NCBI GenBank assembly: GCA_958295745.1
Contig: OY282370.1
Span: forward strand, 2,702,548 to 2,766,547
Direction of reading: 5' to 3'
DNA from: an uncultured Acidimicrobiia bacterium
GTDB taxonomy: Bacteria; Actinomycetota; Acidimicrobiia; Spongiisociales; Spongiisociaceae
Length of the DNA stretch: 64,000 nucleotides
This document shows positions 51,781 to 60,843 of the stretch, piece by piece. A model generated the notes under the pieces. The model had not been told where the DNA came from. It worked only from the letters and a program-made list of their open reading frames with translations, and searched no databases. Each line of letters begins with the position of its first letter. The stretch's first letter is position 1. The translations under genes were made by a program, and so were the position numbers.

Positions 51781-52998
51781 ATGATGGATCCCACAGGGAT
51801 CGGGGTGTTCGTGGGTGTGGACATCGCCAAAGAAGAACATTTCTGCCAAGCGATAGGCGCTGGAGGAGCCGAGCTGTTCGCCCGGGCGGTGGGCAACAAC
51901 GAGGCAGACCTGGAAGGAATGATCGACCAGGCCGAGGTGTCGGGGCGGGTGGTGCTGGTGGTCGACACCACCAGCTCGGGTGCTCATCTGCTGCTGGCAG
52001 CGGCTGCCCGCCGGCGGATACCCGTGGCGTATGTGAGCGGTCTCCAGATGCGCCGAGCGGCGGAACTGTACGCGGGTTCGGCCAAGACCGACCCCCTGGA
52101 CGCGTGGGTGCTGGCGGACTTCGCCCGCCGCAACGCCGATCGTCTGGTATGGGTCGAGGTAACCGACGAAGTGTTGATCCGGATGCGGGTCCTGTCGGGC
52201 CGCGATGAGGACCTGGCAGCCGACTCGACTCGGACGATCAACCGTCTTCGGGACGCGATGGTGTCTGTTTCCCCTGGTCTGGAGCGTGTTCTGGGTTCCA
52301 AACTAGTCCAGAGGGGCGTCCGTGAGCTGCTGGTGCGCTGGCCTGTGCCCACAGATCTGCGAGCAGCGGGTAAGACACGGATAAGAAACTTGTTGAAAAA
52401 GTATTATTCCAACAAGCCGCACAAGGCGGTTGAGCTGACAGACCGGATCTGGGCGGCGCTCGGAGCTCAGACCCTCACCCTGGCGGGCGAAGCCACCTGG
52501 GGGGAGGTCATCACCGACCTGGCCAGCACCCTGGAGGGGATATACACCAAACGCGCCCGCCTGTCCGCGGCTATCGAGGAGGCCTTCACCGCTCACCCTT
52601 TAGCCGAGATATTGATATCGGTCCCAGGGATCGGCGTCCGGACCGGCGCCCGTATCCTGACCGAGATCGGTGACCCACACCGGTTCGCCAACGGATCCCG
52701 CCTAGCGTCCTACGCCGGCCTAGCCCCGACCATCCGCCGATCCGGCCGAACCCAAAACACCACCAGACGCAACCCCGGAGGGAACCACCGACTCAAAAAC
52801 GCCATGTACTGGACCGCGTTCTCAGCCTCCCAACACGACCCAGCCGCCCGGGCCTACTACCAACGCAAACGAACCGAAGGCAAACGCCACGCCACCGCCG
52901 TCACCCACGTCGCCCGCCGCCGATGCGACCTCATACTCGCCGTACTCAAAAACCAAACCCTCTACAACCCACCCGAACCAGCCCCCGAACCCGTTTGA
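51781..52998 (+). CDS. IS110-family transposase (DEDD recombinase)
   Basis: 405-residue transposase. N-terminal RuvC-like DEDD domain: VFVGVDIAKEEHFC, VVDTTSSGA, GSAKTDPLDAWVLADFA; C-terminal Transposase_20 domain with ISVPGIGVRTGARILTEIGD and FANGSRLASYAGLAP, and the catalytic-Ser region GRTQNTTRRNPGGNHRLKNA. Intact and full length. ATGATG start after GGAAGGAG. Confidence 0.95.
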   Translation: MMDPTGIGVFVGVDIAKEEHFCQAIGAGGAELFARAVGNNEADLEGMIDQAEVSGRVVLVVDTTSSGAHLLLAAAARRRIPVAYVSGLQMRRAAELYAGSAKTDPLDAWVLADFARRNADRLVWVEVTDEVLIRMRVLSGRDEDLAADSTRTINRLRDAMVSVSPGLERVLGSKLVQRGVRELLVRWPVPTDLRAAGKTRIRNLLKKYYSNKPHKAVELTDRIWAALGAQTLTLAGEATWGEVITDLASTLEGIYTKRARLSAAIEEAFTAHPLAEILISVPGIGVRTGARILTEIGDPHRFANGSRLASYAGLAPTIRRSGRTQNTTRRNPGGNHRLKNAMYWTAFSASQHDPAARAYYQRKRTEGKRHATAVTHVARRRCDLILAVLKNQTLYNPPEPAPEPV

Positions 52999-53014
52999 CA
53001 AACCGACAGGAACA

Positions 53015-53161
53015 CGCACCATCGACCAGGCAGGGCGCAAGACCATCCAGAAGTGGAACGTAAAGTATCTTCCCCGGCGGGAGATCGTCGAAGTCCACCC
53101 CTGCGTGCTGGCCGACGCGTGTCCCGAGCCTGCGGACGATCAACCGGTTTCCGAAGCCTGA
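53015..53161 (+). pseudogene. SLH-VanW surface protein, detached 3' end
   Basis: Frame from 53015 reads RTIDQAGRKTIQKWNVKYLP ... and ends PADDQPVSEA at a TGA (53159-53161): 48 codons. It follows on from RVT at 51538 and matches the usual end of VanW-type proteins (VTRTI...K..YLP). It has no start of its own. Confidence 0.85.
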
Positions 53162-53264
53162 TACGCGCCCGTAGACCTCGGCGGCGGGCGGGGGGCGCTC
53201 ACGGAGGCGCCGCGGCGGTCGGCGTGGACGGGCTTGGCGGCGCGCCCTCTTTAGACTGGCCCCT

Positions 53265-54644
53265 ATGAAGGTTCATACGGCTCCGGCCGTCCACATCACC
53301 ACCCTCGGATGCTCGAAGAACCAGGTCGACTCCGAGAAGGCGGCGGCCATGCTGTACGAGGCCGGTTACCGCCCGGCGGATTCGGCCGGTCGAGCCGACG
53401 TGGTGATGGTCAATACCTGCGCGTTCATCGAAGCCGCCCGCCGTGAATCGGTGGAGACCATCCTCGAGATGGAGCAGGCCAGGGCGGACGGCGCCCGCCT
53501 GGTGGTGATGGGCTGCATGGCGCAGCGCTACGGGGCCGAGCTGGAGGAGGCCCTGGACGAGGTCGATGCGGTGGTGGGCCTCGACCGTTACGGCGAGCTG
53601 GTGGGGATCCTCGACGGCATGACCGGCTGGACGCCGGTGCGGATCGGGCCGCGGCGCCCTGCGATGGACATCCTTGAGCTGGTGAACCGGCCCGCCCCCG
53701 CCTTTCCCTACGCCTACGTGAAGGTTGCGGAGGGCTGCGACAAGACCTGTGCGTTCTGCGCCATCCCCCTGATCCGGGGCCCGCAGCGGTCGCGGCGCCC
53801 CGCCGACATCCGGGAGGAGATCGAGCTGCTCTGCGCAGACGGCGTGTCCGAGATCGTCCTGGTGGCCCAGGATCTGGCCGCCTACGGGCGGGATATCGGG
53901 GCCGGATCCGGATCGGGCGGCGCCATCGTCGATCTGCTGCGGTTCGTCTCGGAGGTGGAAGGCCTGGCCAGGCTGCGGCTCCTGTACCTGTATCCGACCG
54001 AGGTGCGGGCGGCGCTGATCGAGGAGATGGCGTCGAACCCCAAGCTGGCCGCCTACTTCGACCTCAGCCTCCAACACGCCTCCCGGCGGCTGCTCCGCTC
54101 CATGCGCAGGCCGGGCAGCACCGACAGCCATCTGAACCTGATCGCCCGCGTCCGCGCCGCCGAGCCGGAAGCCGCCCTCCGGTCCTCTTTCATAGTCGGC
54201 TATCCGGGCGAGACCGAAGACGACGTGGAGGAGCTGGCCGACTTCCTCACGGCGGCCGAGCTCGACTGGGCCGGTTTCTTTCCGTATTCCCCGGAGGAGG
54301 GCACCGGCGCGGTCGGCCTTGCCGGACGGATCGACCCCGGCGAGGTCTCGGTGCGGGTTCGGGAGCTGACCCGTATCCAGGACGAGGTCACCGCCCGGCG
54401 CAACTTCGAACAGGTGGGTAGGACGCTGACGATCCTGATCGATCAGGTCGAGGACGGGATACCGGTGGGCCGGTCCTACCGCGAGGCGCCGGACATCGAC
54501 GGCATGATCTGCCTGGACCGGGGCGCTCCGGGGGAGTGGGTGGAGGCCGAGGTCACCGGCAGCTACGAGACCGACCTGGTGGCCGAGATACGCCGCTTCT
54601 CCCGTGCGGGCGCCGTGTTCCCGAACGGGGGCCGGACGGCGTGA
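53265..54644 (+). CDS. rimO: Ribosomal protein S12 methylthiotransferase
   Basis: 459-residue radical-SAM methylthiotransferase modifying Asp of ribosomal protein S12. UPF0004 domain with GCSKNQVDSEKAAAML and NTCAFIEAARRES; radical SAM cluster CDKTCAFCAIP (CxxxCxxC); C-terminal TRAM domain. The CSKNxVDSE motif and IPLIRG favour RimO over MiaB. Stop overlaps the cinA start (GTGA). Confidence 0.95.
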   Translation: MKVHTAPAVHITTLGCSKNQVDSEKAAAMLYEAGYRPADSAGRADVVMVNTCAFIEAARRESVETILEMEQARADGARLVVMGCMAQRYGAELEEALDEVDAVVGLDRYGELVGILDGMTGWTPVRIGPRRPAMDILELVNRPAPAFPYAYVKVAEGCDKTCAFCAIPLIRGPQRSRRPADIREEIELLCADGVSEIVLVAQDLAAYGRDIGAGSGSGGAIVDLLRFVSEVEGLARLRLLYLYPTEVRAALIEEMASNPKLAAYFDLSLQHASRRLLRSMRRPGSTDSHLNLIARVRAAEPEAALRSSFIVGYPGETEDDVEELADFLTAAELDWAGFFPYSPEEGTGAVGLAGRIDPGEVSVRVRELTRIQDEVTARRNFEQVGRTLTILIDQVEDGIPVGRSYREAPDIDGMICLDRGAPGEWVEAEVTGSYETDLVAEIRRFSRAGAVFPNGGRTA

Positions 54645-55888
54645 TAGTCGAAGTGATCGCGGTGGGCACCGAGCTGCTGCTCGGCCAGATCGTCAACTCC
54701 AACGGCGCCCACCTGGGGGGGCGGCTGGCGGAGATGGGCCTCGACGCCCACTACCAGGTGGTGGTGGGCGACAACCTCGACCGCATGGTTTCGTCCCTCC
54801 GCACCGCGGCGGCGCGCGCCGATGCGGTGGTGGTGAGCGGCGGCCTCGGACCGACCCAGGACGACATAACCAGGGAGGCCATCAGTGCGGCCACGGGGAG
54901 GAAGCTGCTCTTCAACGAGGAGCACGCCGCCGAGCTGCGGGCCTTCTGGAAGGGGCTGGGGCGGGAGTTCCCCGAGTCCAACCTATGCCAGGCCGAATAC
55001 CCGGAAGGCGCCGAACAGCTGGCCAACCCCCGCGGGACCGCCCCCGGCCTCTTCCTGGAACACGACGGCGCCCTGATCTTCGCCCTGCCGGGCGTGCCGG
55101 CCGAGCTGTATCAGATGTTCGATGAACACGTTGCGCCGCGGCTGCGGAGGCGGTCCGGGGCGGGCGGGGTGTTGGTCAGCCGGGTGCTGAGGATCTGGGG
55201 GCATGGAGAGTCGGCGGTGGCCTCCTGTCTGGACGACCTGTACCACGCCTCCGCCAATCCGTCGATGGCTTTCCTGGCTTCGGAAGGGGAGGTGAAGGTG
55301 CGCCTGTCGGCCAAGGCGGCTTCGGCCCGCGCCGCCCGGGTGTTGATCGATCCGGTCGAACAGGAGGTGCGCAGGCGGTTCGGGGCTTCGGTGTTCGCGG
55401 CCGACGACCAGACCCTCGAGCAGATCCTCCTGGACGAGCTCCGGGCCCGGCGATGGACCATCGGGACCGCCGAGTCGCTGACCTCCGGGATGGCGGCGGC
55501 CCGCCTCAGCCTGCTCCCCGGATCGTCGGATGTGTTTCGGGGAAGCGCGGTCACCTACGCCGCCGACCTGAAACAGAGCCTGCTGGGGGTGCCGCCGGAG
55601 GTGATCGACGACCATGGGGTGGTGAGCATCGAAACCGCCCGGGCCATGGCTGACGGGGCGGCCCGGGTCTTGGGGGTGGACGTGGCCGTTGCCATGACCG
55701 GCGCGGCCGGACCCGCCGCTCTGGAGCATCCACCGGGCTCGGTGGCCGTGGCGGTGCGCACGCCCGACCGCACCCGGGGCCGGTTCCTGAGGATGCCCGG
55801 CGACCGGGAGAGGGTGCGGGCCTTCACCACCGCCTCAGCCCTCCATCTGACCCGGTTGGGGGTCATCGGCGAGTGGTGGGCCGAGTAA
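54641..55888 (+). CDS. cinA: CinA: competence/damage-inducible protein, NMN deamidase
   Basis: 415 residues. N-terminal MoCF-like domain (VIAVGTELLLGQIVNSNG, VVSGGLGPTQDDITREA, FALPGVPAEL) and C-terminal CinA amidase domain (GTAESLTSGMAAARLSLLPG, VAVAMTGAAGPA). The C-domain deamidates nicotinamide mononucleotide. GTG start inside the rimO stop. Lies just upstream of thpR and recA, as in many bacteria. Confidence 0.95.
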   Translation: MIVEVIAVGTELLLGQIVNSNGAHLGGRLAEMGLDAHYQVVVGDNLDRMVSSLRTAAARADAVVVSGGLGPTQDDITREAISAATGRKLLFNEEHAAELRAFWKGLGREFPESNLCQAEYPEGAEQLANPRGTAPGLFLEHDGALIFALPGVPAELYQMFDEHVAPRLRRRSGAGGVLVSRVLRIWGHGESAVASCLDDLYHASANPSMAFLASEGEVKVRLSAKAASARAARVLIDPVEQEVRRRFGASVFAADDQTLEQILLDELRARRWTIGTAESLTSGMAAARLSLLPGSSDVFRGSAVTYAADLKQSLLGVPPEVIDDHGVVSIETARAMADGAARVLGVDVAVAMTGAAGPAALEHPPGSVAVAVRTPDRTRGRFLRMPGDRERVRAFTTASALHLTRLGVIGEWWAE

Positions 55889-56427
55889 CGGGGGCCGCCG
55901 GACGGGTCTTCGTCGCCGTCCCTCTGCCGGCGGAGGTTCGGATGGCCGTGGACGCCTGGCGGGCCGGGTTGGATCTGCCGGGGCGGTTGACCCCGATGGA
56001 GAACTTCCACGTGACCTTGAGGTTCGTGGGCCCGGCCGACAGGGTGGGCAGGGAGAGGATCGCCGCCGGACTCGACGAGGCCGACCTGGGCGGCCCCTTC
56101 TCCTTTCGGATCGGCGGGCTGGGCGGGTTCCCGAAGCTGCGCCGGGCGGCGGTGGCGTGGGCGGCGCTGGAAGGGGGCGGCGCCAGGTTGGAGAAGCTGG
56201 CGGAAACGGTGGAGGAGGCGGTGGCGGCGGCCGGGTTCGGTTACGAGGAGCGGCCTTTTCGAGGTCACCTCACCCTGTCCAGGATACGGCCCCCGCGCGA
56301 TATCCGCCGGTCGGCTGCCGGTCGGCCGGCCCGGATCGAGGCCCCGGCGAACGAGGTGGTCTTCTACCGGAGCCGCGCCGGGGGCGGGCCCGCCGTGTAC
56401 GAACCCCTTGAGCGATTCCCGCTCTAG
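55873..56427 (+). CDS. thpR: RNA 2',3'-cyclic phosphodiesterase
   Basis: 184-residue 2H phosphoesterase. Two HxTx motifs, FHVTLRFVG and GHLTLSRIR, about 120 residues apart form the active site. Overlaps the cinA end by 16 bp. Final member of rimO-cinA-thpR. Confidence 0.9.
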   Translation: MVGRVTGAAGRVFVAVPLPAEVRMAVDAWRAGLDLPGRLTPMENFHVTLRFVGPADRVGRERIAAGLDEADLGGPFSFRIGGLGGFPKLRRAAVAWAALEGGGARLEKLAETVEEAVAAAGFGYEERPFRGHLTLSRIRPPRDIRRSAAGRPARIEAPANEVVFYRSRAGGGPAVYEPLERFPL

Positions 56428-56504
56428 CCCGCGGGGGCCGGGCATACACGGGCGCCCTTTCGGGCCGCGCGGGAGAGGTATCCCCGGCCCCGGTCAGGCA
56501 ATGC

Positions 56505-56533
56505 TTGTATGCGAACATTCGTTCGACTAACCT
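56505..56533 (+). promoter_or_regulatory. Probable recA promoter
   Basis: -35-like TTGTAT (56505-56510) and -10-like TAACCT (56528-56533), 17 bp apart, with the LexA box filling the spacer so that a bound repressor would block polymerase. The -10 is weak. Confidence 0.5.
56512..56525 (+). promoter_or_regulatory. LexA (SOS) box upstream of recA
   Basis: CGAACATTCGTTCG, matching the Gram-positive/actinobacterial consensus CGAAC(N4)GTTCG in both half sites. Confidence 0.88.
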
Positions 56534-56731
56534 CGGTTGGGAAGATTCTGTGGATAACATGGATGTAACTTTGGATGGAGATGATTCGGTACTCCGGCAG
56601 GCGGCCCGAAATTTTCTGAAAATACGATCCTGGGAAGGAGATCATCGGTTTCTGTCACAGCCGGCCCGTACCTTGTAGTTCAGCAACCTACGAGGACGAG
56701 CCCCACGGCTCGACAAGACGAAGGAGTGATC

Positions 56732-57760
56732 ATGAAAAAACGAGAGCAGACTCTGGACACGACCATAACCCAGATCGAGCGGCAGTTCGGCAAGGGTTCC
56801 ATCATGAAGATGGGCGCCGACGCCAACCGCAAGATCGAACACATCTCCACCGGGGCGCTGGCGCTGGATCTGGCGCTGGGCATCGGAGGGGTGCCCCGGG
56901 GCCGCGTCGTCGAGGTGTACGGGCCGGAGTCGAGCGGCAAGACCACCCTGGCCCTGCACATAGTGGCCGAGGCGCAGCGCAACGGGGGGATCGCCGCCTT
57001 CGTGGACGCCGAGCACGCCCTCGATCCCATATACGCCAAGGCCGTGGGGGTGGACATCGACGAGCTGCTGATATCCCAACCCGACACCGGGGAGCAAGCC
57101 TTGGAGATCACCGACATGTTGATACGGTCGGGCGCCCTGGACGTGGTGGTGGTGGACTCGGTGGCCGCCTTGGTGCCCAGGGCCGAGATAGAAGGGGAGA
57201 TGGGCGACACCCATGTCGGCCTGCAGGCCCGGCTGATGTCCCAGGCGCTGCGCAAGCTGACCGCCAACATCAACCGTTCGAAGACCACCGCCGTCTTCAT
57301 CAACCAGCTCCGGGAGAAGATCGGGGTCATGTTCGGGTCGCCGGAGGTAACCCCCGGCGGTCGGGCGCTGAAGTTCTACTCCAGCGTGCGCCTCGACATC
57401 CGGCGCATCGAGTCGATCAAGGACGGGCGCGAGCAGATCGGCAACCGGGTGAGGGTCAAGGTGGTCAAGAACAAGCTGGCCCCTCCCTTCCGTATGGCCG
57501 AGTTCGACATCATGTTCGGGCAGGGCATCTCCTGGGAGGGAAGCCTTCTCGACGTGGCGGTCACCAGCGGCGTCGTCAGGAAGAGCGGCGCCTGGTACAC
57601 GTTCGAGAGCGACCAGCTCGGCCAGGGGCGCGAGCGGGCCAAGAGATTCCTGCGGGACAACCCCGGGTTGGCGATGCAGCTCCAGGCCCGGGTGCTGGAG
57701 GCGGTCGGAATCACCGAGTCCGAAGAACCGGCGGTCGAAGCGGTGCCCGGTTCCAAGTAG
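56732..57760 (+). CDS. recA: Recombinase A
   Basis: 342-residue recombinase for homologous recombination and SOS induction. Walker [14 protein letters not shown], Walker [13 protein letters not shown], loop regions [20 protein letters not shown] and [22 protein letters not shown]. No intein. ATG 56732 is preceded by AAGGAG at ideal spacing; a GTG six bases earlier is also in frame. recX is not adjacent. Confidence 0.97.
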   Translation: MKKREQTLDTTITQIERQFGKGSIMKMGADANRKIEHISTGALALDLALGIGGVPRGRVVEVYGPESSGKTTLALHIVAEAQRNGGIAAFVDAEHALDPIYAKAVGVDIDELLISQPDTGEQALEITDMLIRSGALDVVVVDSVAALVPRAEIEGEMGDTHVGLQARLMSQALRKLTANINRSKTTAVFINQLREKIGVMFGSPEVTPGGRALKFYSSVRLDIRRIESIKDGREQIGNRVRVKVVKNKLAPPFRMAEFDIMFGQGISWEGSLLDVAVTSGVVRKSGAWYTFESDQLGQGRERAKRFLRDNPGLAMQLQARVLEAVGITESEEPAVEAVPGSK

Positions 57761-57776
57761 ACCTGTTCGCGGGGTT

Positions 57777-57804
57777 GCGGGGGGCGGCGCGGGCCGCCCC
57801 CCGC
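57777..57804 (+). terminator. Strong GC hairpin after recA
   Basis: 12-bp perfect stem GCGGGGGGCGGC / GCCGCCCCCCGC with a GCGG loop, 17 bp after the stop, followed by a C-rich stretch rather than T residues. Confidence 0.8.
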
Positions 57805-57959
57805 CCCCTTCCCCGCGTTTTCGCCGGAGCCTCCAAAACTATGGACACACCCGGCAACCCGTGAATACGGAACCTATAGGCCCCGGGATGTCCCATATCC
57901 ATATTCGGGGTTATACGATGAAGGCCGTTCTATTGGTCGTCTCGCCGGAGTCCTGGTAA

Positions 57960-59147
57960 ATGGCTTCCCATAATCGAAGAAAACCGGCTCAGAATAAGTC
58001 GGCGCGGGGTAAACCGACGCGGAAGGAACCGGGCCGCAAGAACCGGCCCCGCCGGGCGTCCGGGGCGCCGGGCGGACCGAGGGGCCGGCGGCCGGGCGGA
58101 CCGAGGGGGAGGGCGGGCGGCGCCGGTGGACGCGGCCGCGGTCGAAGCACGGGGCGGCCGGCGTCCGGCAAGCGTTCGAACCGCCGGACGGAGGGGGGCA
58201 AGCCGAAGCGCGGGCCGGGTGGGAAGCGGGACGGCAGAACGGCCCCGGATCGAAGAGGCGAGCCCCGTCGGAGAGGTGAGCAGCGGGGGAGAGGTGAGCA
58301 GCGGGGGAGAGGTGAGCAGCGGGGGAGAGGTGAGCAGCGGGGGAGAGGTGAGCAGCGGGGGAGAGGTGAGCAGCGGGGGAGAGGTGAGCAGCGGGGGAGT
58401 GCGCAGCGTCGGAAACCGGGCGGCAGGCCGGAGAACCGCAGGCCGGGCGGCGGCACAGATCGGAAACCCGGACGCAAACCTCCCCACACGGGGGTGGGTC
58501 CCGGCAACCTGCCCGGTTGGATGCGGGACGAGGTCCGCCTCACCACCCACAAAGACCGCCATACGGCCGTCCTGCGGATCATCTCCGAAGCGGTGGACGC
58601 CTACGGCGACGAGGATTTCGAAGCGGCCCGCCGCAAGCTGGCCAAGGCCAAATCGCTCAGCCCGAGAGCGTCTTCGGTGCGCGAGCTGCTGGGCCTCAGC
58701 GCCTACCGGGTCGAAAAGTGGGAGGAGGCGCTGGCCGAGCTGCGGGCCTACCGGCGGATGGCCGGCGACACCTCGTACATGCCGGCCGAGATGGACATCT
58801 TGCGCGCTCTGGGAAGGGACGTCGATGTCGAGAAAACCTGGTTGCGTTTCGAAGAGCTGGGCGGCAATCGCCCCGCCGAAGCCGAAGCGAAGGTGGTCTA
58901 CGGCGCCTTTCTCCTGGATCGGGGCCGCCCGGGCGAGGCCTTGGCGGTTACCCGGCCCGCCCGTATCCCCCGCGACGCCCCGCCCTACGAGCTGCGTAAG
59001 TGGTTCATAGCCGCCCGGGCCGCCCTGGAGGTCGGCGATGCGGAAGCGGCGGGGAAGCTGGCCGCCGCCGTCCGCCGAGGAGATCCCGACATGGCGGGCC
59101 TCGACGAGCTGATGGCCCTCATCCACACCGGCCGCCGTCCGGGATGA
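57960..59147 (+). CDS. TPR-repeat protein with Arg/Gly-rich disordered N-terminus
   Basis: 395 residues. The first 180 are extremely basic and low-complexity (RG, GR, KP repeats) and include seven copies of GEQRGR/S. The rest is helical with tetratricopeptide-like repeats (DEDFEAARRKLAKAKSLSP, RVEKWEEALAELRAYRRMAG, LDRGRPGEALAVTRPARIP). RG-rich tails commonly bind RNA or DNA; the TPR part would mediate protein contacts. No enzyme domain. ATG 57960 lacks a strong ribosome-binding site. Related to nothing I can name. Confidence 0.8.
   Translation: MASHNRRKPAQNKSARGKPTRKEPGRKNRPRRASGAPGGPRGRRPGGPRGRAGGAGGRGRGRSTGRPASGKRSNRRTEGGKPKRGPGGKRDGRTAPDRRGEPRRRGEQRGRGEQRGRGEQRGRGEQRGRGEQRGRGEQRGRGEQRGSAQRRKPGGRPENRRPGGGTDRKPGRKPPHTGVGPGNLPGWMRDEVRLTTHKDRHTAVLRIISEAVDAYGDEDFEAARRKLAKAKSLSPRASSVRELLGLSAYRVEKWEEALAELRAYRRMAGDTSYMPAEMDILRALGRDVDVEKTWLRFEELGGNRPAEAEAKVVYGAFLLDRGRPGEALAVTRPARIPRDAPPYELRKWFIAARAALEVGDAEAAGKLAAAVRRGDPDMAGLDELMALIHTGRRPG
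58271..58396 (+). repeat. 18-bp minisatellite, seven copies
   Basis: Unit GAGAGGTGAGCAGCGGGG repeated seven times, virtually perfect, encoding GEQRGR in frame. Confidence 0.95.
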
Positions 59148-59222
59148 TTTTCCACCGACGATGAGCCTCGGCGCCGATGACGCGGGCGGCGGGCCGGTCG
59201 TCCGGGTTCAATGCATCCACAC

Positions 59223-60261
59223 CTAGAGCGTTAGTTCCAAGGGTTCTAGTGGTCGTATGCGGTTAAGGAGCGGGCGGGGCCGGGTTGTTGGGTGGTTTCG
59301 TTGTACCAGATGACGGCGGTGAGGGCGAGGAGCTGTTGGAGGATGCGTACGGTGACGCCTGGTCGGGTGCGTCCGCCGTGGTGTTCGAGGCTGAGCTGGT
59401 TTTTGAGGGTTTGGGTGATTGATTCGATGATTTGTCGGGGATGGTTTGAGGAATTGTTGGTGGGGTCGGGGTGGTTCTGTTCTGAGGGACGGTCGGATGA
59501 GTGTCATGTTGGCTTGGTTGAGTTGTTGCTCGAAGGCGGCCCGCCGGTAGCCTTTGTCCGCGATGAGGGTCTGCCCTGGTCGGGTGAGGCGGCTGTGGTG
59601 GATCATGTCCCAGCAGGTGTCGCGTTCGTCGGTGGCGCCGGGGGTGAGGGCGTAGGCGGCGGTCTGAGGGCGCGGCGATGAGGTGCAGCCGCAGTCCCCA
59701 GAAGTATCGGCGGTGGGACGCCGAATTATCCGTAGTTGGTCCATCCTGGCGGGTCGGAGTGTTGTTTGGGTGGTGCGGGGGCGTCCGCATTCGATGGGGG
59801 CGGAGAGTGGAGTCCACCTGCCAGAGGTTGTCCCACCAGGAGGGGCAGTCTCGGGCGAGATGTGACATCACGTGTTGGAGGAGCCGGTTGCTGCGGCGGA
59901 GGCGCTTGTTGTAGCCGGCTCGTCTGGGGATGTAGGGGAACCACGGTCGGAGATGGGTTTTGGCGTAGCGGATGAAGCGGGCTTCGGAGTTGTATCCCAG
60001 CAGCGATTGGGGCACCGCGAGTGCGGCCGGCTCGGCGTCGGACAGCTTCGGGGCGATTCCCACCTCGGGTCTTTCGGGTGCCCAGGGGGGGTTCGATCAG
60101 CAGGTCGTCGATGGTCGCGTAGAGTGCGGTGACGAGGGTGTCCAGATCCGGGTTCATTCCAGGCTCTCCAAGGGTCGGGGAAGGTTGCACCCCGGATCTT
60201 GGACACCCCCACACCACAAACAGGGGATTTATCCACCTATCCCTTGGAACTACTCATCTAG
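59223..60261 (-). mobile_element. Decayed IS982-family insertion sequence
   Basis: About 1039 bp. Terminal inverted repeats: left CTAGAGCGTTAGTTCCAAGGG, right (complement) CTAGATGAGTAGTTCCAAGGG, 17 of 21 positions equal. The size is right for IS982. No clear target duplication. Confidence 0.83.
59246..60157 (-). pseudogene. Frameshifted IS982 transposase
   Basis: Starts MNPDLDTLVTALYATIDDLL at 60157, then shifts frame: SLLGYNSEARFIRYAKTHLR, YNKRLRRSNRLL and LWQVDST in one frame, GLRLHLIAAP in the same, then ALTPGATDERDTCWDMIHHS and GQTLIADKGYRRAAFEQQL in another, and finally RSLTAYDH at the stop (59246). These match the DDE transposase of IS982 in order, but at least three frameshifts make it inactive. 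Confidence 0.85.
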
Positions 60262-60280
60262 TAACCGGCGCCTTCTGCTG

Positions 60281-60311
60281 CTGCCTACATCCGAAATCTC
60301 ATGAATAATCA
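60281..60311. repeat. Diverged copy C of the intergenic element
   Basis: CTGCC, CCGAAA and CTCATGAATAATCA occur in the same order as in copies A and B; it lies 20 bp outside the IS982 end, in the ssb upstream region. Confidence 0.35.
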
Positions 60312-60390
60312 CTGTTGAACAATGAAATCTGTCATACCCATGTTTTATCTTGTACCTCTACTGCACTTTCCCGTTGGTATCGAGGAGCAA

Positions 60391-60744
60391 ATGATGACTA
60401 TGGAAAACCAGAACGGAACCTCCGCCGAGGTTCAGGCAAGCGACCGCAACGAGGTCGTCCTGCGCGGGAAACTCGCCACTGCGCCCGAGCACCGAACCTT
60501 CGGTTCCGGCGCTTCGCTGGCCCGTCTCCTGGTGACGGTGCGCTTGGCCTCTCCCGCCCGGACCGATGTCCTGCCGGTTACGGTCTGGGAACCCGACCCT
60601 TCTCTGGTGAAGGCCGTCCGGGGGATTCCCGTCGAAATCGTCGGGCAGGTGCATCGGCGTTTCTGGACAGATTCCGAAGGCCGCCACAGCCGGGTCGAGG
60701 TGGTGGCAACCACCGTCGAGCTGGGCGAGGAGTCCGGCGGTTGA
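60391..60744 (+). CDS. ssb: Single-stranded DNA-binding protein (short form)
   Basis: 117-residue OB-fold protein. NEVVLRGKLATAPEHRTFGSG and ARLLVTVRL correspond to strands 1-3 of bacterial SSB, VTVWEPD to the conserved VVxW strand, and GQVHRRFWTDSEGRHSRVEVVAT to strands 4-5. It lacks the acidic DDIPF tail that recruits repair proteins, so it is more likely a paralogous SSB than the essential one. ATG 60391 follows GAGGAG; the upstream in-frame ATG is unlikely. IS982 sits directly upstream. Confidence 0.75.
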   Translation: MMTMENQNGTSAEVQASDRNEVVLRGKLATAPEHRTFGSGASLARLLVTVRLASPARTDVLPVTVWEPDPSLVKAVRGIPVEIVGQVHRRFWTDSEGRHSRVEVVATTVELGEESGG

Positions 60745-60843
60745 CGCCGGGTGCGGCGCCGAGGTCCGGTCCGCCGGGTGATGCAGGCGATGTCTGCGCC
60801 GCCCGGCGGCCGGACCCGGCCTGGAAAGCGGGATAATGGGGCG

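Larger units (their letters stand above)
51539..53014 (+). mobile_element. IS110-family insertion element
   Basis: About 1476 bp between the two halves of the VanW gene. The left non-coding end is 242 bp, the right only about 16 bp after the transposase stop, which is the IS110-group layout. No terminal inverted repeats and no clear target duplication, as expected for this family. Ends are placed by restoring the VanW reading frame (RVT / RTIDQ) and may be off by a few bases. Confidence 0.85.
56428..56731 (+). other. recA upstream region
   Basis: 304 bp without a gene. It carries an SOS box and likely promoter at 56505-56533 and then about 200 bp of untranslated leader with no obvious open frame or riboswitch. 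Confidence 0.7.

Noticed and set aside
51539-53014. Terminal inverted repeats for the IS110 element
   Set aside because: None found, and none is expected for the IS110 group.
59292-59914. Plus-strand open frames over the IS982 region
   Set aside because: They are antisense shadows of the decayed transposase, whose conserved pieces read on the minus strand.
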